DNA from: Saprospiraceae bacterium
Lineage (GTDB): Bacteria > Bacteroidota > Bacteroidia > Chitinophagales > Saprospiraceae
NCBI GenBank assembly: GCA_016714445.1
Contig: JADJNF010000009.1
Span: 930,001-994,000 of the forward strand
Length of the DNA stretch: 64,000 nucleotides
Reading direction: 5' to 3'
The position numbers were made by a program, and so were the translations under genes. Positions 35,382 through 45,063 of this stretch are shown piece by piece; the stretch's first letter is position 1; every line of letters begins with the position of its first letter. The notes beneath the pieces are model-generated. The model ran no database searches. It saw nothing but the letters and a program-made list of their open reading frames with translations, and was not told the DNA's origin.

Positions 35382-36155
35382 CTACAAACTTCCTCTCACC
35401 AATCCGCCATCAACACTAATGGTCTGACCAGTAATAAATCTAGAATGCGGGGACAAAAGCCATACTGCCAAAGAACCAAAGTCTTCCGGATCTCCGAGAT
35501 GGCCTACCTTGGTTTCTTTTTCAAATTCCTTTTTGGCTTCGTCAGAAGAAATGCCCAATAACAATGATTTATTGGCAAATAAGCGCTCCATGGCTGGTGT
35601 AGCGTGATAGCCGGGAGCCAGAATATTGCAGGTGATGCCTTGATGTGCCACTTCCTGTGAGAGCGTTTTTGCAAATCCTACGACAGCCATCCGCAAAGAA
35701 TTGCTCAGGATCAGATTTTCAATGGGTTGTTTTACCGCTGCACTTTCAATAAACAATATACGACCGTATTCTTGTTCCTGAAATTTTTCCAACAGTTCCT
35801 GGGTAAGTTTTACTTTCCATCTCAGCAATTTTTCATATGCATTGTCCCAATCTGTGATCTCCGTATGAATAAATGATTTTGCCGGAGGTCCTCCCGCATT
35901 GATGACAATTCCGTGTAGTTTTTTGCCATGAACCTTCCTGATCAAATCTGAAATGACGGCGTCTGTTGTAATATCACCTGCCAGAATGGTGGTTTTATCA
36001 GGATATTTTTGATGAAGTGCTTCCAGTTTTTCCTCCCCTCGTGCATTGATAATCACATGTGCCCCTTCGTTGATCAGCTGTTCTGCTATAGCTTTGCCAA
36101 AACCACTGGTCGAACCTGTAACAACAAATAACGCCCCTTTCAGATTCAGATCCAT
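35382..36155 (-). CDS. Short-chain dehydrogenase/reductase with substituted YxxxK
   Basis: A 257-residue SDR. The cofactor loop TGSTSGFGKAIAEQL lies at about residues 12-26, NAGGPP at about 89-94, and the C-terminal SRFITGQTISVDGG is classical. The active-site helix reads LILSNSLRMAVVGF, where the usual YxxxK is replaced by a Ser/Arg arrangement; I recall a subfamily with this LSN-LR pattern. It is the last gene of the alaS-lipoprotein-TerB-like cluster (2-nt gap). The substrate is unknown. Confidence 0.86.
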   Translation of the reverse strand: MDLNLKGALFVVTGSTSGFGKAIAEQLINEGAHVIINARGEEKLEALHQKYPDKTTILAGDITTDAVISDLIRKVHGKKLHGIVINAGGPPAKSFIHTEITDWDNAYEKLLRWKVKLTQELLEKFQEQEYGRILFIESAAVKQPIENLILSNSLRMAVVGFAKTLSQEVAHQGITCNILAPGYHATPAMERLFANKSLLLGISSDEAKKEFEKETKVGHLGDPEDFGSLAVWLLSPHSRFITGQTISVDGGLVRGSL

Positions 36156-36157
36156 TA

Positions 36158-36484
36158 TTACATCATTTTATCCAGAAAATGCAACAATTCCTTTTCCATG
36201 ATATTAAATTCAGCATCTGCATGAAAAAGGTCTGTGATTTTCTCCATAATTTCACCTTTCTGCTCTACGGTTGGAAAATATACTCCCTTGTAGGATAATA
36301 TGGTATCATATGCTTTGTAATCACTCATAGATTCAAATTCGACCAACATTTTTGCATAAGTAGTCTCGCCTACGTTCTTTTTGATCATCATTTTTTCTTC
36401 TTCAGCAAATTCCATATCTACGTTGGCAACATAAATCAACAGAAATGCCAGAAACTCATTAAAACTCCATTTTAATTCACCCAT
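36158..36484 (-). CDS. Small TerB-like helical protein
   Basis: A 108-residue all-helical protein. The pattern LLIYVANVDMEFAEEEKMMI near the start and LFHADAEFNIMEKELL near the end is like the paired acidic helices of TerB/DjlA-type domains. No signal or membrane segment is seen. It lies 2 nt upstream of the SDR gene and 38 nt after the lipoprotein gene, inside the alaS cluster. The TerB assignment is tentative; the function is unknown. Confidence 0.65.
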   Translation of the reverse strand: MGELKWSFNEFLAFLLIYVANVDMEFAEEEKMMIKKNVGETTYAKMLVEFESMSDYKAYDTILSYKGVYFPTVEQKGEIMEKITDLFHADAEFNIMEKELLHFLDKMM

Positions 36485-36522
36485 AATGTTTTATATATTA
36501 TATTTTTATCAAATTATTACTT

Positions 36523-36879
36523 TTATTCAGGCTTTTCTGAATCAATTTTTGTGAGATAACAAGGTGTGGCAATATGCCGTTCATTAGGAAAAATTTCTTT
36601 TTCGATCAAAGTGTATTTTACTTTTAAACCTTCTTTCTTGTAGGTTTCAGGTAGATTACATGCCAAATATCTTGATTCCCCGTTTTGAGACAGAATCACA
36701 AAATGTTCCGCAACCATCAGAATACTACCGGATTGATTGGATAGTGTATCTATATTTTTCCTTTCAGGCAGACAGTCTGAAACGTTTAGCCCATCATGTC
36801 CTGACTTACCCAATGAATGGCAACCTAACATCAAAAATACATAAATAATTACCAGAATACCGACAATGTAACACTTCAT
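36523..36879 (-). CDS. Small lipoprotein, function unknown
   Basis: A 118-residue protein with lipoprotein signal YIVGILVIIYVFLMLGC (cysteine about residue 20). The mature part is short and hydrophilic with three further cysteines (SDCLPE, LACNLPE, TPCYLTK). I do not recognise a family. It begins 21 nt after the alaS stop, so it is probably in the same transcript. Confidence 0.7.
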   Translation of the reverse strand: MKCYIVGILVIIYVFLMLGCHSLGKSGHDGLNVSDCLPERKNIDTLSNQSGSILMVAEHFVILSQNGESRYLACNLPETYKKEGLKVKYTLIEKEIFPNERHIATPCYLTKIDSEKPE

Positions 36880-36900
36880 TCTATTTATATTACAACAAAC

Positions 36901-39515
36901 TTACTTCAAAAATTCATTCAATTTTGCCAAAGCTTTATCAAGACCAGTTATATCTGTTCCTCCGGCTGTAGCAAAAAATGCTTGTCCACCGCCGCCACCA
37001 TTGATTTCTTTGGCCAGTTCTCTGATGATATTGCCGGCATGCCATCCTTTGGATTTGGTCAATGGTTCTGCAATACTTAGCATCACAGTGGCTTTACCCT
37101 GATCTTCCAATCCAAACAGGACTGCAGCTTCTCCCATTTCGGCCAGAATATTGACAGACAGTGTTTTGGCAGATTTGCTGTCGATATCCTTAAGTCTGGC
37201 CACTACTACTTTGACACCTGCTATATTTTTGGCTCCTGAGACCAGTGAGTCCTTCATTGCTGCTGCCTGCATGGCTCTCAATTTTTCTACTTCTTTATGC
37301 AAATCCCTATTCTCTTCCTGCAGATCTGCTACATTTTTAGGCGTATTGATATTGTTTTTGAAGAATGATTTTATTGCTGTCAATTCCAAAATCTGTTTAT
37401 TGACATATTCTTCTGCTTTATAGGCCGTGACTGCTTCGATACGTCTTACTCCCGCCGCTATGCCGCTTTCTGAGACTATTTTAAAAAGTCCGATCTGACC
37501 TGTCGCTTTTACATGACAACCTCCACAAAGTTCCCGGGAATAAGTCGGGTCAAAAGTAATCATCCGCACTTTGTCACCATACTTTTCGCCAAAAAGCATC
37601 ATGGCGCCTGATTTTTTTGCTTCTTCTATGGGCAATGATCTTGACTCTTCCAGACTGATGTTCTGACGGATTTTTTCATTGACTATTTTTTCTATCTGAA
37701 CCAGCTCCAGATCAGTCATCTTCTGAAAATGAGATACATCAAACCTCAGATAATCATCCTTGACCAATGAGCCTTTTTGTTGTACATGTGTACCCAATAC
37801 CTGTCTGAGTGCTGCATGAAGTAAGTGTGTAGCCGAGTGATTATTTTCAGTAAGCGTACGGTTGATGGCATTGACTTCTCCATAAACCGAGGAATCAATA
37901 TTGTCAGGAATTCTGTCGATGATATGTATGATCAGATCATTTTCTTTTTTGGTATCCAGCACCATAATTACCTCACCTTCAAACATCAGGAATCCTGTAT
38001 CACCTACCTGTCCGCCACCTTCCGGGTAAAAAGGTGTTCTATCCAGTACCAGCTGAAATAATTCCTGATCTTTTTGTTTTAATATTCTATATTTAATGGC
38101 TCTGCTTTCACTGACGATCAGATCATCATATCCTATAAATTCAGTCAGTCCATCTTTGCCTACAAATACCCAGTCTCCTGTTTCTCTTTTTGCATCAGCC
38201 CTGGATCTTTCTTTTTGTTCATTGAGTGCTTTTGTAAAACCTTCTTCATCTACTTTCCAACCTTTCTCATCAGCAATCAAACGTGTGAGGTCTACCGGAA
38301 ATCCATAGGTATCATACAATTCAAATACATCTTTTCCTTCTATAACCCCGTCTGTAAGTCTGATATCTTCTATCCTTCTCAAACCACCTTCGAGTGTTTT
38401 CAAAAATGATTTTTCTTCTTCCCTGATTACTTTTTCTACAAAAGACTTCTGGAGATATAACTCTGGAAATACATGTTCAAACTGCCTGGACAATACATCT
38501 ATCAGTTGGAACAGAAGCGGTTGTTTATAATCGAGGTAGGTATAATAATATCTTACTGCTCTTCTCAATATACGACGAATGACATAACCTGCCCCATTAT
38601 TGGAAGGCAACTGTCCGTCGGCAATGGTAAACGCAATGGCCCGAATATGATCTGCCAGTACACGGAAGGCAACATCTCTTTTTGAGTCGCTGAAACTATA
38701 CGTTTTACCCGTGATTTTTTCTACTTCGTAAATGGTGCCGGTAAATACATCTGTGTCATAGTTGCTGGATTTGTTTTGTATGGCTCTAACCAGTCGTTCA
38801 AACCCCATTCCCGTATCCACGTGCATGGCGGGCAATGGTTCGAGACTTCCATCCGCTTTTCTGTTGTACTGTATAAATACATTGTTCCATATTTCTATCA
38901 CCTGGGGATGATCATTGTTTACCAGAATATTTCCGGGCGTTATCGCTCTTTCTTCATCAGGTCTGAGGTCAATGTTGATTTCACTACAAGGTCCACAAGG
39001 CCCGGTGTCACCCATTTCCCAGAAATTGTCTTTTTTATTGCCAAAGATGATATGATCCTGTGGCACAAGTTTTGACCATTCTTTCAGTGCTATTTGCGAA
39101 GACGGAAGATTTTCCTTTGGATCACCTTCAAAAACAGAAACATACAATCTGTCTTTGGGCAATTTGTATATTTCTGTCAGCAATTCCCAGCTCCAGGCTA
39201 TCGCTTCTGCTTTGAAATAATCACCGATACTCCAGTTTCCGAGCATTTCAAACATGGTATGGTGGTAGGTATCCACCCCTACTTCTTCCAGATCATTGTG
39301 TTTTCCGCTTACACGAAGGCATTTTTGGGTATCTGCTATTCGCGGATTATCAGGTTTCTGATTGCCCAGAAAAAAATCTTTGAACTGATTCATCCCCGCA
39401 TTGGTAAACATCAATGTTGGGTCATTTTTTATAACAATAGGTGCTGAAGCTACTATTTTGTGGTTTTCGATGCAAAAAAGTCAAGAAACTTCTGGCGTAT
39501 TTCGTTGGATGTCAT
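36901..39515 (-). CDS. alaS: Alanyl-tRNA synthetase (one-base frameshift near the start)
   Basis: AlaRS charges tRNA-Ala and is essential. The uninterrupted frame begins at 39414 (MMFTNAGMNQFKDFFLG), but the normal N-terminus is upstream in another frame: ATG at 39515 gives MTSNEIRQKFLDFFASK, then NHKIVASAPIVIKNDPTL continues in the shifted frame. One T missing from the T4 run at 39464-39467 (A on the coding strand) explains it, restoring 871 residues, the usual length. Also present are the class II catalytic core (VGVDTYHHTMFEMLGNWSIG), editing-domain motifs (HSATHLLHAALR, CGGCHVKATG) and the C-terminal GGGGGQAFFATAGG region. Because the gene is essential, the lesion is almost certainly an assembly error. 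Confidence 0.95.
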
Positions 39516-39686
39516 CTTTCGATTTACAGTTTTAATTTGAAAATTATAATAAGAGCCGCAAATATACGAGATAATAGGAAGCTACCGAAGGATTAAAAAA
39601 AAAATGAAGAATATGATACTATATAAAATTGCATTTCCTACTTTTGGTACTTATTCAACCATCTTGTTCTCTATCAATAAATACAT

Positions 39687-40685
39687 ATGTACACCAAACG
39701 CAACTACGGATTTTGGATGACTTTTAACTGGTCAAAATGGCCTTTTATTTATGGATTGGCCTATGCATCAGCAGTGGCATTGGTCTTTTATTTTTTACAA
39801 TCGTTATATAAAATTGATATCAGCCTGAACTGGCAACCTGTAAGCGTGCTGGGAATAGCGGTCGCATTTTATCTCGGTTTCAAAAACAACAGTAGTTATG
39901 ACAGGACCTGGGAAGCCCGGAAAATCTGGGGTGGTATAGTTAATAACAGCCGTACATTTGGAGCAGCCATTAATACCTTTGTCAACGGGCCTGCTGCTGA
40001 AAGTATAAAAAAGGCATTAATCTACAGGCACATTGCATGGCTTACGGCACTCCGATATCAGCTCAGATTAAGCAGAGAATGGGAACATACAAATGATCGA
40101 ATCAAAAATAAATATGTACCCCAGGTATGTGAAGAATATATAGACAGACTTGAAAAGGAAGTTATTTTTTATATATCGGAAAATGAATACAGCTCCTATA
40201 CCAATAAATCCAATATCGCTTCCCAGATACTAGCCACGCAAAGTCTTGAACTACAAAGATTGAGGGATGAAGGTTATTATGAAGATTTCAGACATATGGA
40301 ACTCCATAAACTCATCGCAACATTTTACGATGACCAGGGTCGAAGCGAAAGAATTAAAAACTTCCCTTTCCCGAGACAATATGCATCTACCGCGCTTTGG
40401 CTGACCATGATATTTGCCATGCTGATTCCGTTTGGTATGATCAATATTTTTCATACGGATGGCATAGGCAAATTATGGTTAGCGGTACCCTTTTCAGCTT
40501 TGGTCATTTGGATGTTTTTTTTGATGGAAAAAATCGGGGATTACTCGGAAAATCCATTTGAAGGCACCTATAATGATGTGCCTATCACTTCGATTGCGCG
40601 TGCCATAGAAATAGATCTCCGTGAAATGATCAATGATGATAACATACCACCGGCCTTTAAATCAGAAAATGGATTTTTAATGTAG
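39687..40685 (+). CDS. Bestrophin-family (UPF0187) ion channel
   Basis: A 332-residue inner-membrane protein of the bacterial bestrophin family, which forms pentameric ion channels. The family motif YLGFKNNSSYDRTWEARKIWG lies in residues 64-85, with hydrophobic helices near 21-42, 47-66, 231-252 and 260-278. The conserved DNPFEG-like region reads YSENPFEGTYNDVPITSI near 291-308. A TACTTTTG at 39639-39646 could be its -7 element, but no -33 match is clear. The ion specificity is not readable. Confidence 0.92.
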   Translation: MYTKRNYGFWMTFNWSKWPFIYGLAYASAVALVFYFLQSLYKIDISLNWQPVSVLGIAVAFYLGFKNNSSYDRTWEARKIWGGIVNNSRTFGAAINTFVNGPAAESIKKALIYRHIAWLTALRYQLRLSREWEHTNDRIKNKYVPQVCEEYIDRLEKEVIFYISENEYSSYTNKSNIASQILATQSLELQRLRDEGYYEDFRHMELHKLIATFYDDQGRSERIKNFPFPRQYASTALWLTMIFAMLIPFGMINIFHTDGIGKLWLAVPFSALVIWMFFLMEKIGDYSENPFEGTYNDVPITSIARAIEIDLREMINDDNIPPAFKSENGFLM

Positions 40686-40785
40686 ATAAAAAATTAACAG
40701 TTTAAAGATTAGAATTGCCTGAACCAAAGTGTCCGCAACCATATGACTTTTCTCATATTACCGGATGACATTATAAAAAAGGCAG

Positions 40786-40814
40786 TTGATTTATAGTTTA
40801 AAAAGGTATTTTTG
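40786..40814 (+). promoter_or_regulatory. Predicted promoter of the carboxylase gene
   Basis: TTG at 40786-40788 and TATTTTTG at 40807-40814, an exact TAnnTTTG match, with 18 nt between; the ATG is 19 nt downstream. Confidence 0.55.
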
Positions 40815-40833
40815 CCCCAAAATTCAGATTATT

Positions 40834-42375
40834 ATGCAAGATAAAATAAACAGACTTCAGGAACAAAAAAATAAAGCCCTGCTGGGTGGAGGTGCTGACC
40901 GCATAAAAAAACAACACGGTAAAGGCAAATTAACAGCCAGAGAGCGGGTGGAGTTATTGATGGATAGGGGCTCTTTTGAAGAAATAGGCATGTTGAAAGA
41001 GCACCGGTGTTTTGATTTCGGTATGGAAAATCAGCAATTTCCAGGCGATGGAGTGATTACCGGATACGGCACCATAGATGGTAGATTGGTATATGTATTT
41101 GCGCAGGATTTTACGGTATTTGGCGGTGCACTATCAGAGACACATGCTGAAAAAATATGCAGAATCATGGATCTGGCCATAGAAAATGGTGCGCCAGTCA
41201 TCGGACTAAACGACTCAGGCGGAGCAAGAATTCAGGAAGGTGTCAATAGTCTCGGTGGATATGCTGATATCTTTTACAGAAATACCAAAGCTTCCGGAGT
41301 TATTCCTCAACTGTCGGCTATTATGGGACCTTGTGCCGGTGGTGCAGTGTATTCCCCGGCCATCACTGATTTTATTATCATGGTAGAGCAGACTTCATAC
41401 ATGTTTGTGACGGGACCAAATGTAGTGAAAACCGTAACCAATGAAGAAGTATCTTCTGAAGATCTGGGTGGTGCTTCTACGCATTCAACAAAAAGTGGGG
41501 TAACACACCTTACTGCTGCCAATGATCTTGAGTGTATTTTAAAATTGAAAAAACTATTCTCTTATATTCCGCAAAACTGCAATGAAAAAGCAAAGGATAT
41601 ACCCTACGTCACCAACCACGAATACAGAGATGAACTGACATCGATCATACCTGAAAACTCTATGCACCCATACGATATGAAAGAGGTGATCAATGGCATC
41701 ATAGACCAGGACAGTTTTCTTGAGATCCATGAGTCGTACGCAGAAAATATAGTGGTGGGATTTGCCAGACTGGCAGGTAAAAGTATCGGTATTGTAGCCA
41801 ACCAACCATATGCGCTGGCAGGCGTGCTGGATGTGGAAAGTTCCAAAAAGGGAGCCCGATTTGTCCGCTTTTGTGATTGTTTCAATATACCGTTACTGGT
41901 ACTGGTGGATGTGCCGGGGTTTCTGCCGGGTACAGATCAGGAATGGAATGCCATTATAACCAATGGTGCCAAACTATTGTATGCATTCAGTGATGCTACA
42001 GTACCAAGAATTACGGTCATTACCCGGAAAGCATATGGTGGAGCATATGATGTGATGAATTCAAAACATATCGGAGCAGATATGAACTATGCCTGGCCGA
42101 CAGCCGAAATTGCGGTAATGGGAGCAAAAGGAGCCAGTGAGATCATCTTTAAAAATGAAATAGTAAAATCAGAAAATCCTGCTCAAAAATTGCTTGAGAA
42201 AGAGAATGAGTATCAGGAAAAGTTTGCCAATCCATTCAGGGCTGCTGCGAGAGGTTTTATAGACGAGGTAATCTTACCGAGGGAGACCAGAAGAAAACTG
42301 ATCAAAGCTTTTTCTACGCTGGAAAAGAAAAAAGTACTGATGCCAAATAGGAAACACGGGAACATACCTATGTGA
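40834..42375 (+). CDS. Acyl-CoA carboxylase beta (carboxyltransferase) subunit
   Basis: A 513-residue carboxyltransferase that moves CO2 from biotin to propionyl-CoA (or acetyl-CoA/methylmalonyl-CoA relatives). The crotonase-like double domain is complete: GGARIQEGVNSLGGYADIF (about residues 129-147), MGPCAGGAVYSPAITDF (about 165-181), and in the second half DVPGFLPGTDQEWN and RKAYGGAYDVMNSKHIGADM. The ATG at 40834 is preferred (MQDKINRLQEQKNK); an earlier in-frame start lies inside the promoter. No alpha or biotin-carrier gene is adjacent, so the partner subunits are elsewhere. The propionyl-CoA assignment is the most probable. Confidence 0.93.
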   Translation: MQDKINRLQEQKNKALLGGGADRIKKQHGKGKLTARERVELLMDRGSFEEIGMLKEHRCFDFGMENQQFPGDGVITGYGTIDGRLVYVFAQDFTVFGGALSETHAEKICRIMDLAIENGAPVIGLNDSGGARIQEGVNSLGGYADIFYRNTKASGVIPQLSAIMGPCAGGAVYSPAITDFIIMVEQTSYMFVTGPNVVKTVTNEEVSSEDLGGASTHSTKSGVTHLTAANDLECILKLKKLFSYIPQNCNEKAKDIPYVTNHEYRDELTSIIPENSMHPYDMKEVINGIIDQDSFLEIHESYAENIVVGFARLAGKSIGIVANQPYALAGVLDVESSKKGARFVRFCDCFNIPLLVLVDVPGFLPGTDQEWNAIITNGAKLLYAFSDATVPRITVITRKAYGGAYDVMNSKHIGADMNYAWPTAEIAVMGAKGASEIIFKNEIVKSENPAQKLLEKENEYQEKFANPFRAAARGFIDEVILPRETRRKLIKAFSTLEKKKVLMPNRKHGNIPM

Positions 42376-42435
42376 GGTTAAGGTTGAGATCAAGGTTGAG
42401 GTTAAGTACAACTCAAGGATTTGATGATTAATACC

Positions 42436-42488
42436 CGCGATGGTCGCAGTTTGCAACTGAGATCCTATATTTTACGAATTTTCAATTC
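42436..42488 (+). repeat. Two-hairpin dispersed repeat, left copy
   Basis: A 53-nt unit with two palindromes: GCAGTT-TGC-AACTG and, after a short spacer, GAATT-TTC-AATTC. It matches the unit at 43543-43595 in length and order with about seven mismatches. It lies between the carboxylase gene and the orphan gene. Confidence 0.7.
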
Positions 42489-42503
42489 ATTATCATCACT
42501 TAT

Positions 42504-43520
42504 TTAAGGATGAAGTCTGGATTGAATATACCAATGAGGCTGTTCAAAATACTGAACAGGCATTTTTTGCTTCATCATGCCAGTGAGGATGTCTTCTGTT
42601 GTCATGCCAAGTTTTTTGGCTGTTTTGATGATTGACTTCTGATTCACTTCCATGGCTTTCTTTTGTGTGCCAAAGACATCAAATCCTTCTCCTTCTGATG
42701 TAAAGCGACCATAGACAAATTTTCCTTTTGATGACCAAGCTAGTGAAGCTATCTGTTCATCATCATTGTTGTACTCAAAGTATGCGGCTGTGCCAAATGC
42801 CTTGCTGAGTTTGTTGAGCACTTCCTGAAGATGTGGAGTTTGTTGCTCTTCTTTTGCTAGATAAGTTTGGAGATCTGGATAAGAGATATATGGTGCATTA
42901 AATCCAAAGATGATAGTATGACTAATAAATGTGGCAATGGCCACTTTATTTTCTCTTTGTACATCATCGATGATGCTGGTGATGTCGCCATCTTTAATAC
43001 GTGGTTGAAAACCTAATATATCAAAAATTTCAGTTATATTTTCTGTAGGAAGATACCACCATCTGCATTGATCTTCGATGGATTCCAACACATGGCTTTG
43101 CTCTTTGGTGAGTTTGATACCCCGATTTTCTTCTTTGATGCGGAGGGCTTCTAAGTATTCTTCAGTAATGAGTTTCGATGAATATCTATCCCAAATAAGA
43201 CAATCTAATTTTTCAGCAAACCCCCAAATCAATAAAAAATAACGGTAAGATATTTTTTGTTCAAAAGTAACCATACAATAACCTTCAAGATAATGGATAT
43301 CAACACAAACCCCAGAATCCAAATTAAAATATGCACACTCCTTTTTTGCGAAATTTGGATTTTTGTCATGAAACTCTTTACCCCAAGTTGTAAGTTCGTG
43401 CCATGTCAACCATGTAGAGTGATCAACTAATTCTACAAAATCATTTTTATCTATCGGAATTTCAGGTTTAAAGATCTGATTTTGATTAACTCCCCATTTT
43501 GCTATAATAAATTTTATCAT
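42504..43520 (-). CDS. Orphan protein of unknown function between direct repeats
   Basis: A 338-residue soluble protein with no signal peptide or membrane helix and a start at ATG 43520 (MIKFIIAKWGVNQNQIF). It is rich in Trp and aromatic residues (WLTWHELTTWGKEF, CRWWYLPTEN). I recognise no catalytic motif. The C-terminal third (AYFEYNNDDEQIASLAWSSKGKFVYGRF) looks like an antiparallel sheet. The gene is bracketed by two direct copies of the two-hairpin repeat, which suggests it may have arrived or been moved as a unit. It has no operon neighbours. The function is unknown. Confidence 0.72.
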   Translation of the reverse strand: MIKFIIAKWGVNQNQIFKPEIPIDKNDFVELVDHSTWLTWHELTTWGKEFHDKNPNFAKKECAYFNLDSGVCVDIHYLEGYCMVTFEQKISYRYFLLIWGFAEKLDCLIWDRYSSKLITEEYLEALRIKEENRGIKLTKEQSHVLESIEDQCRWWYLPTENITEIFDILGFQPRIKDGDITSIIDDVQRENKVAIATFISHTIIFGFNAPYISYPDLQTYLAKEEQQTPHLQEVLNKLSKAFGTAAYFEYNNDDEQIASLAWSSKGKFVYGRFTSEGEGFDVFGTQKKAMEVNQKSIIKTAKKLGMTTEDILTGMMKQKMPVQYFEQPHWYIQSRLHP

Positions 43521-43542
43521 ATGTCTAATACTTGATCTATAT

Positions 43543-43595
43543 CGCGATGGTTGCAGTTTTCAACTGCGATCCCAAATTTTATGAATTTTCAATTC
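43543..43595 (+). repeat. Two-hairpin dispersed repeat, right copy
   Basis: The same 53-nt unit as 42436-42488: GCAGTT-TTC-AACTGC, spacer, GAATT-TTC-AATTC. It lies in direct orientation just upstream of the orphan gene. Confidence 0.7.
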
Positions 43596-43700
43596 TTTAC
43601 AGTTGGTCATTATAAAGTCAGATTGACGATTTTATGATGGTGCACTTAACCATTAAATTTAGCGAGCTCAAGATATCATCATTTTTAAGAAGTTAGTGCA

Positions 43701-43777
43701 TGAGAATTGCAAATTCTCAATGAATAGCATCGCAGTTGCATTTATCTAACCTGACAACGGTTAGAAACTGCGACGAT
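43701..43777 (-). repeat. Two-hairpin repeat, inverted and expanded copy
   Basis: Read on the minus strand it has the same order: CGCAGTT...AACTGCG, then GAATTTGCAATTC. The first hairpin carries an enlarged loop of about 30 nt. With the plus-oriented copy at 43543-43595 it forms an inverted pair, like the paired REP units of BIMEs. The remaining bases of the 43521-43893 gap show nothing else. Confidence 0.55.
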
Positions 43778-43893
43778 CAGTGTTTTAATTCATTAGAAAT
43801 GTTACAATTTATTTTTTTCACAAATTTACTTTATATATAAAATAATATCTTTATCTGACAAAATAAATCTACTGAATCATTTACAAAGAATCT

Positions 43894-45063
43894 CTAAATT
43901 CCAAATTCATATGAAACATTTAACTGAATAGATGAAACCAAATTTTTAACCGTAATTTCTGTATGTGTCGAAATAATAAAGCAGTTCAAACCTATATTTA
44001 AATTATCTTTGCCAATTCCGCTTAATACGAAGTTATGTCCGAAAACAATAAATACCTGTAACCCTCTTAGGTCAGAAAGTCGATCTTCTGAATAATAACG
44101 CCTTTGTCCAGCTATGAGATGTGTTTCTTCATAATCTACTGTGTAGGATGTATTCTGATTTATCTTGCAACCAAAGCCGCCATTGATCAACATCTTTCTA
44201 TCACTATTATCAAAATATTTATAATTCCATATTAACGGTAAAAATATTGATGTTGACTTTATTTTTGATTTTATGTAGTTAGAATGATTTGCATCAAGAT
44301 ATGTAATCTCTGAGTTGTACTTTTCAAAAGTTAGAAACGGACTTATTTCAAAATTATGTTTTTGATTTCTACCAAATGAGTATGTATTGAACTTTACCCC
44401 AAAAATAGGGGTAAATGAAATGGGAGTACCGAATTTGTATTTTATTCCCGGAAGTTTATAATCCTTTGGGAAGTTCATGATTGATAAAATGCACCCAATT
44501 TGAGGGCCAAAAGAATGCTCTGATTTTTTTATTCTAATTACTTTAGAAGCATATAATTGGTTTTTACATTCATTATAATTTTTGATGATGTTGGTTATAT
44601 GTTCTTCTGTAAATTTTAAATCCTTTTCTTTGTATAAATTTTGAACTTGACAATCTGAAACTATAACTTTCAAAATCCCTGACCACTTATTACTTTTTTT
44701 TTCTAATTCATAATTCTGACCATTTTTGCTTATTCTCATTATTTCATCATAGATGTACAAATTAGCTGCTCCTTCTACTAACACCTCCACAAATCGTGTT
44801 TCAACAATTCCAGACACAAAATGTCCATAATTTTGTATTATTATCTCTTTAGTATTGTAAGGTGTAAGGACGATCAATGTATTTCCCTCAGTATAAAATT
44901 TTATTGATTCTTTGTTTTTTAGTTGGATAATGTTTACCCTTCCTGAATAAGAAACTCCATAGTTGTCTGTATATTCTGCAGGCAAAAATATCTGACTATT
45001 TAAATGTACATTAGAAAATATGACAAATGTAATTATGATAAAAATACTGGAAACTCTTTTCAT
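43894..45063 (-). CDS. Exported outer-membrane beta-barrel-like protein
   Basis: A 389-residue protein with signal peptide MKRVSSIFIIITFVIFSNVHLNS. Residues about 25-140 form a soluble beta-rich N-terminal part, and about 185-389 alternate polar and aromatic residues (HSFGPQIGCILSIMNF, KHNFEISPFLTFEKY, LNIGLNCFIISTHTE) with a final LNVSYEFGI, the classical terminal strand of an outer-membrane barrel. It fits the PorT-like/outer membrane protein beta-barrel group. The ATG at 45063 is preferred over a frame starting at 45117. The role is unknown. Confidence 0.75.
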   Translation of the reverse strand: MKRVSSIFIIITFVIFSNVHLNSQIFLPAEYTDNYGVSYSGRVNIIQLKNKESIKFYTEGNTLIVLTPYNTKEIIIQNYGHFVSGIVETRFVEVLVEGAANLYIYDEIMRISKNGQNYELEKKSNKWSGILKVIVSDCQVQNLYKEKDLKFTEEHITNIIKNYNECKNQLYASKVIRIKKSEHSFGPQIGCILSIMNFPKDYKLPGIKYKFGTPISFTPIFGVKFNTYSFGRNQKHNFEISPFLTFEKYNSEITYLDANHSNYIKSKIKSTSIFLPLIWNYKYFDNSDRKMLINGGFGCKINQNTSYTVDYEETHLIAGQRRYYSEDRLSDLRGLQVFIVFGHNFVLSGIGKDNLNIGLNCFIISTHTEITVKNLVSSIQLNVSYEFGI

